A DNA stretch of 13,206 nucleotides from Euperipatoides rowelli. Taxonomy: Eukaryota > Onychophora > Udeonychophora > Euonychophora > Peripatopsidae. Both the position numbers and the translations under genes were made by a program. Below the pieces are notes generated by a model. That model ran no database searches. It had not been told where the DNA came from and saw only the letters and a list, made by a program, of their open reading frames with translations. The first letter of the stretch is position 1, and every line of letters starts with the position of its first letter. The stretch lies in NCBI GenBank assembly GCA_003024985.2, contig PXIH01S0001771.1. The stretch is one strand, 5' to 3'. Of this stretch, positions 8,660 through 13,206 are shown one piece after another.

Positions 8660-9337
8660 GTGAGCGTATGCACCAGCGATAAAATCTCAGTGAATTTAGA
8701 AGAATTTGATGCCTGCGATAAATGCTCTCGCCTTTGTCGTACATTCTTTAGAGAAAACTGATGTGAAAGTTAATTCTTCCTCAATGGCAAAAGTAGACAA
8801 CTGCTCTACTTTTTTGAGAATTTATCTTCAATAATTAAATCGCAACCAATCACCGATGATGCAAACATGCAACTCACCAAACAAGGTGACATGTGAACCG
8901 CTGCTGTTTATTTAAATTATAATTCATAAAAAATATTTGTTCTGCATTTACCGATAATTTTAAATAATAGAATAGAGATGAGAGAGGATTTCCCAATATA
9001 AGCAAACATTTACAAATTCTTTTTTTTAACCAGTTATATCAGCAGGATGTTTTTTATTCAAGGTGATTTTAGGCATCAAAATCTCAGTCATTTCCATTTC
9101 ACCAACAAGCATTAACCTGCAATAATAGTAATAGGATCCTCCTCATTTATATCCGTCGAATTTAAATAAGTTTGACAAGGATATAGCTATCAGTAAGCAC
9201 TAGACATCAAAACACACTTTAACTAAAATACTACTTCCAAGAAAAATATCTGTTGTAGGCCTATATGCGTAATTTCTCTTGTGAATTATACTGTATCTCA
9301 GGATTTAATTTTCAATTTTATCGCAGTGTGTGCTCAC
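8660..9337. mobile_element. Non-autonomous DNA element with GTGAGC termini
   Basis: The left end is GTGAGCGTATGCACCAGCGA followed by TAAAA. The right end, reverse complemented, is GTGAGCACACACTGCGATAAAA. They align over about 22-25 bases with a 3-base gap. The word GCGATAAA is repeated 40 bases further inside the left end (about 8715). No transposase frame is present and no clear target-site duplication was found, so the superfamily is not assigned. The interior is less AT-rich than the flanks near 8700-8900. Confidence 0.5.
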
Positions 9338-9644
9338 AATTACAGAGTTAATGCTAAGAAAATTAGGGTTTTTGCTGTGAAAATAAACAGCCTTTTCTGA
9401 CAATATTAGAATGAATATAGCCAGTGCTGTGGAAAATTATTTTGATGTGTATGAGGAAGGAATTTTAAATGACACACTCCCCTCCAACAAACAATTTGAT
9501 CAAAATTCTTTATGATTTTCAATTTTTATAATAGCCTTATTTTAGTTAATAACTGGCAATTTGATAGAAAATTCTTATTTACTGTATTTCTTTTAATAAA
9601 CATCAAGTCAACCGATTAAAAGACAAATACTGGCCCATGAAAAC
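9338..9644. other. AT-rich intronic stretch
   Basis: Nothing gene-like or repetitive was noted between the MITE and the large inverted repeat. Confidence 0.5.
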
Positions 9645-9816
9645 TGCTGTCTCAATTTCACCCCATATCTCCAGCCAGAATATAGTTTAAAAAATAGGTT
9701 AATAGTAGAAAAAGGTAGTTATTTTCCTGAAAAAGAAAATAACTACCTTTTTCTACTATTAACCTATTTTTTAAACTATATTCTGGCTGGAGATATGGGG
9801 TGAGATTGAGACAGCA
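9645..9816. repeat. Large near-perfect inverted repeat (82-bp arms, 8-base loop)
   Basis: The left arm 9645-9726 and right arm 9735-9816 are inverse complements at 81 of 82 positions. The loop is CTGAAAAA (9727-9734). The single difference (T at 9657 opposite G at 9804) becomes a U-G wobble in a plus-strand transcript, which would thus pair over all 82 positions. Just outside, the two sides keep a faint similarity (CCCAT/CCCACAT before xTGCTG), hinting at an older longer element. It could be a recent foldback/MITE insertion, a source of double-stranded RNA, or an assembly or amplification fold-back artefact. Nothing inside it is coding. Confidence 0.95.
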
Positions 9817-10179
9817 TTACTAATGTGGGTTTAAGGTTTGATTTTATAACAATAATGAAAACAGAACTTAGTTTACACAGGCTACACGGCAAATGAAATA
9901 TGGTAGTTTGTAACAACTTTAAAAATTTATGTTAAATAAACCTACATTAGGCCTATATAGTCTACTTTTTAAAGCATCATTTCGACTTTTACAGAACAGA
10001 TCTCCGATCCATTTTAATCCATCTCATAAATGTAGATTTGTGCATAAGTTTAATGACTTCAAAATTTTCTGCAGTGTTGGGTCCTTAATCAACGGAATTT
10101 CTCTATTAATACCCAATCGTATTCTTATTTCCAACAAATTGTTATGGTTTTTAAGTTTTACACATCAAAATGAATTCCA
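9817..10179. other. AT-rich non-coding stretch
   Basis: A frame at 9929-10183 has no recognisable motif. One AGGCCT word lies at about 9949. Confidence 0.5.
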
Positions 10180-10620
10180 TTAAACCGGCAGTGTCCTACA
10201 CTAGTAGCGGCAACAGGACATATGCCAAGCAAAATGCATTAAATGTCGTCAGTTGTTATCAACTGATGGCATATTTTTGCCGCCATCAATTAAAAAATAA
10301 TAAAAAAACTTTAGCTGCTGCTATCCGAATTTCTGTCGATTCATTTTTAATTGGCCACTAACAGTTTACAAAATTCTAGTGGTTCGATTCATTCTCAGTA
10401 TGACCTTTGCTTATACAACTTCAGAAATAAAATTAAAAAAAAAGATTACATTATTCTTAGTTTAACTATAATTTTGACAATGTACAGGTTATTAAAGTTT
10501 TTATATTTTTCTGTTTGTCGCTGGAATATTGCATATACCGCCAGTACGCTTTAACTGATGGCAAGATTTCGCCAGCAGTCTAAAAACTTAGTGTCAACCT
10601 GCGTTAACGTCTAGTATTCT
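10180..10620. other. CpG-richer segment with short inverted repeats, possible decayed element
   Basis: CpG is noticeably more frequent here than in the flanks (ACCGGCAG, GCGGCAAC, GTCGTCAG, GCCGCC, TTCGCC, GCGTTAACGTC). Short inverse pairs are present: TGTCCT/AGGACA (about 10191-10221), ATATGCCA/TGGCATAT, and TCAGTTG-TTAT-CAACTGA near 10250-10267. The words CTGATGGCA and CGCCA recur near 10265 and 10555-10575. Two overlapping plus-strand frames (10170-10361 and 10351-10554) have no recognised domain, and I treat them as chance. It could be a relatively young mobile element or a regulatory region. Confidence 0.35.
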
Positions 10621-10810
10621 GTAAAATATTTTATTTTTAATTTAATTACTGCTTTATGAAAAATCCATTTTCAAATAAGCTTTTATCAACTAAATCAATT
10701 GGGCCAAAAAAACCAGTGCGCCTAATCTACTTAGAAAACTTAAGATATGATAAGTTCAATGGCTAACAAGCCATAAGCAAACGGATAATATGCGTAAAAG
10801 TTGAATTTTT

Positions 10811-10882
10811 TCAATAATTACGGACGATGACAGATGGCTGTCCAACTTTTAATCGAGCATGCCTGATTGCAGTAGTGCTCAT
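10811..10882 (-). other. Tiny minus-strand reading frame (23 codons), uncertain
   Basis: ATG at 10882 opens a frame reading MSTTAIRHARLKVGQP then SVIVRNY and a TGA stop. Its codons are less AT-driven than surrounding frames. A possible GT donor (GTAATT) lies inside it after SerValIleVal, so it might be the first coding exon of a gene on the same strand as the syntaxin exon. It does not match the usual syntaxin-6 start, and I recognise no family. Confidence 0.15.
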
Positions 10883-11604
10883 GATCTAACAGAAAGCTAT
10901 GCATTCTTTACACAACGGACATGCATTGATTAGAGGTATAAATGAGTGGTAAGAAGAAGGAAAAAAATATCTCTCCTCCCATCATCCCATTCTCAAATCA
11001 ACAGTATTACTTTTAAAAATTTAAAAATATATTCAAATAATTTTACTTTAATTAGATTTTTGATCTAGCATTTTTTTTAAAAAATTGACTAAATTTAACA
11101 AACCATTTGGGAATAAAACTTAGGCTAAATACAAGACCTCAAATAAATTGATTTTTTTTTCATTTAAACTTTATGAACTTGAATCTGATTTTTTTTTCAT
11201 TTCTTTCATCAATTTTTATTTTTCACATGTCACATTTACACAAGAATTGTATCTGAAGGTGATTGGGAGTAATTGATGGTCAAATTCATGGACCACCTTA
11301 CACCATAGCTGAACACCACTAAGTATTGCTAGACCACTATGTGTTAATTGTCTATACATGTAGTTTACAGTGGAAAGCCGAGGCTCAAATAACTATAAAG
11401 AAACTCTATAGAAAGCCACTCACTTATCAAGTTCTCATACCTGCATAATTTTTAACTTGAAACAAGTTTAATAAATTTCTTGTTGCCATAATGCTTGCCC
11501 CACACTGTTCCATTGGTGTGTTAATTTATAAAATAAGTGTGAATTGTGACAAGCTTTCCCCCTGTACACATTTTTAGATATATATTTTTTTTTCTTATAC
11601 GCAG
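10883..11604. other. Non-coding stretch
   Basis: No exon or RNA gene was recognised. Sequence near 11260-11400 is less AT-rich (ATGGACCACCTTACACC and AAAGCCGAGGCTC) and may include decayed repeats. Confidence 0.4.
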
Positions 11605-11950
11605 GCAAATTGCATCATCTTAAAGGGTATCCTGCAGAGTGGAATTTGCGGTTATTGGGGTCCCAGTGTGATAAATGCTTCGTTTAAAAGCGTTGGAAGT
11701 CGACCAACAGGGACCAGAACCTCTCACTGCTGGGCCATCACAGAGAAGTTGCAATTAATATCCATTTGCTGGTCATAATCGACACATTTATTTCAACCAC
11801 AGGAGCCAACAGTTAACGCCTTGGCAAAGTTAGCAACTTGGCCTTCCATCTTGCAAAGTTCTGTTTCAAACGGATCAAAAAGAAAATAAAGTTCAGTTGC
11901 AAAGGCTCAGCTTGCATTAGATCATAATGGACAGAATAAACCTTAGCAAG
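11605..11950. other. GC-elevated island of unknown nature
   Basis: This segment is clearly richer in G+C than its flanks and starts right after a pyrimidine tract ending TTATACGCAG. The plus strand is open from 11605 to about 11780 in one frame without an ATG. The minus strand holds a 37-codon open stretch (about 11815-11925) reading FDPFETELCKMEGQVANFAK then ALTVGSCG, a TGA stop and AATAAA at once after it. Neither reading matches a family I know. Exonised repeat, decayed element, conserved non-coding DNA and a genuine terminal exon are all open. Confidence 0.3.
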
Positions 11951-12596
11951 TAAGGGGCATTTTCAGCATGTGGTCAATTTGAAGCATTTGAGTACTTAAT
12001 AAAAAGCACCAAAAGCCTAGAGTAAAAGATAGTTTTGCTATTAATGTTTTTTCTTTTTTTCTTTGCCATATATGCTTTACTTAGTCAACTCAAAGAGAAA
12101 CTAGTCATTGATTTGAAATATAAAAATATATAGTATAAGGTAAACATAGGCTCTCCATATAAATTCAGATACTGTATTTAAAAAAAATGTACCGTATATA
12201 ATTTTTAACTTCATTAAATCATACAAACTAAAAAATAAAGTATTTATTTTTATTATTCAATTTTTAAATATGATTGAAATTTTCTATTTTGATTTAAAAA
12301 ATTAAATCTACAAAATGATTTCAATCACAAACTCTATAAACATGAAAAAAAAATCAATATTCTAACAAAAACATTAGCATATTAAATGAAATTTTGATAA
12401 ATATCTCTTGTACAATATTAACCCTTTCAAGTGCTGGATTTAATGATTTATTTATGAAATCACACTGCTCAGGAATGACCAAGCAATTTATTTTCTTGTG
12501 TGCAAATGATTATTAGAGTCTATTAGCTGACCGTACTGGTGACTTTTTTCCTTTCATTTCCAAGGAAATTAAATTTTATTCATCCATCCCTTAGAG
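11951..12596. other. AT-rich non-coding stretch
   Basis: Nothing gene-like was found. It holds poly-T/A tracts and TACTGTA/CCGTATAT words near 12170-12195. Confidence 0.5.
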
Positions 12597-12665
12597 AAGT
12601 GTTTCCCAAACTGTGAGGAGCACCCCCTAGGGGGAATGAGATTATTACAGGGGGAGGGGCGTGCA
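12597..12665 (+). mobile_element. 5' terminus of a hAT-like DNA transposon
   Basis: The start AAGTGTTTCCCAAACTGTG matches the general hAT (Charlie-type) end CAGTGxTTCCCAAACT except for the first base. It is followed by the C-rich/G-rich subterminal stretch usual for such ends, including the palindrome CCCCCTAGGGGG (12623-12634) and AGGGGGAGGGG. No matching opposite end (xAGTTTGGGAAxCACTG) occurs before the window edge, so the element is truncated or continues beyond. No transposase is visible; the frame at 12661-12861 is short and AT-rich. Confidence 0.55.
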
Positions 12666-12751
12666 GTTATTATCAAAAATATTATTTTTTAATGCAGAAA
12701 ATTCAAATTATGTAGAGAAAAACGACATTAGCAAGACGATTACGGCATTAC

Positions 12752-12766
12752 GCTCTACCACTGAGC
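12752..12766 (-). repeat. tRNA-like D-arm / A box
   Basis: The minus strand reads GCTCAGTGGTAGAGC, exactly the D-arm of many tRNAs and of tRNA-derived SINEs (A box of the RNA polymerase III promoter). No anticodon stem, B box (GGTTCGAxxCC) or T-arm follows, so this is not an intact tRNA. It is either a degenerate tRNA/SINE head inside the hAT-like DNA, or chance. Confidence 0.4.
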
Positions 12767-12769
12767 ACT

Positions 12770-13157
12770 ATTACAATAAGATTCAATGCTATATAACAGT
12801 ATATGATATGACATATAGCATTATTTTTTTTAATAGAAATTTTAATTTTTTTCACAAATAAACTTAATTATAAAGGAATATAATTTATGTAATGTTCTTC
12901 TAAATACACAAAGACGAATGAGTCTTGGTGTTTTGTTTGACGTTCGTAAGCTGAGCTCTTATCGTCCAGTACTGATTCATAAACCTCTGTATTTACATGT
13001 GAAATAAATATTCAGTTAAAGCTCAACTGTGTAATGAAGTATTTGAAATTTATAGTAATAAATTTGTTTAATCAGTTTGCATTTTTTTTGTTAAACTAAG
13101 ATCAATATTTAAATATTAAAAAATATTGAGTAATTTAAACTAGGGTTTCTGATAACT
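12770..13157. other. AT-rich non-coding stretch
   Basis: Possibly the interior of the hAT-like element. No exon was recognised. Confidence 0.4.
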
Positions 13158-13206
13158 GCAGTTTTCTTCATCCCGGGATTTTTCCGGGAAATTGAAGCCT
13201 ATTCCC
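13158..13206. repeat. GC-rich repeat start, cut by window edge
   Basis: CATCCCGGGATTTTTCCGGG has repeated CCGGGA words and an internal CCCGGG palindrome, unlike the AT-rich flank. It is probably the beginning of a dispersed repeat that continues outside the window. Confidence 0.35.

Noticed and set aside
11870-11882. Minus-strand AspProPhe reading as the first coding exon of the syntaxin
   Set aside because: The following residues (GluThrGluLeuCys) differ from the conserved PheValValLys, and no ATG or donor in the right phase is present.
12740-12790. Intact tRNA gene on the minus strand
   Set aside because: Only the D-arm is tRNA-like; the anticodon arm, B box and acceptor stem are missing.

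Overview
The window looks like animal nuclear DNA. It is AT-rich (I estimate about 70% A+T by eye), has no long open reading frame, carries many poly-A/T runs and (GT)n microsatellites, and holds several decayed non-autonomous DNA transposons. Two single N bases (2515 and 6840) mark it as a draft assembly. The only confident coding sequence is one internal exon at 7696-7865 on the minus strand. Its 56 codons closely match the N-terminal domain of syntaxin-6/10, a trans-Golgi/endosomal Qc-SNARE. The deuterostome-like protein sequence and the recurring AGGCCT/TAGGCCTA and TACTGTA words suggest an invertebrate deuterostome (an echinoderm would fit), but the sequence does not prove this.

The exon is bounded upstream by an ordinary pyrimidine-rich AG acceptor. 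Downstream it is bounded by ATATCCTTT, a perfect match to the 5' splice site of minor (U12-type) introns, and no usable GT donor lies nearby. No other syntaxin exon was recognised. On the simplest reading, 1-7695 (read on the minus strand) is the 5' part of a very long U12-type intron, and 7866-13206 is part of the preceding U2-type intron.

Layout on the plus strand: 1-3150 is AT-rich non-coding DNA with microsatellites, small hairpins and one weak minus-strand exon-like segment. 3152-4179 is a pogo/Tc1-like MITE with TA target-site duplications that contains a 5 x 30-bp minisatellite and a fragment of a second element family. 4234-4626 holds a diverged duplicated segment. 4627-7695 is mostly featureless, with one short plus-strand exon-like segment (6472-6540). 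The syntaxin exon follows. 8157-8250 has a palindrome and a pre-miRNA-sized hairpin. 8660-9337 is a second MITE family, one of whose ends recurs at 3559. 9645-9816 is a nearly perfect 82-bp-arm inverted repeat. 10180-10930 is relatively CpG-rich. 11605-11950 is a GC-elevated island of unknown nature. 12597 onward carries a hAT-like terminus and a tRNA-like A box, and the last 45 bases are the start of another GC-rich repeat.

No operon, prokaryotic system, CRISPR array, rRNA or intact tRNA is present. The most interesting items are the U12-type splice site in the syntaxin gene, the large fresh hairpin in the upstream intron, and the two nested or shared MITE families.
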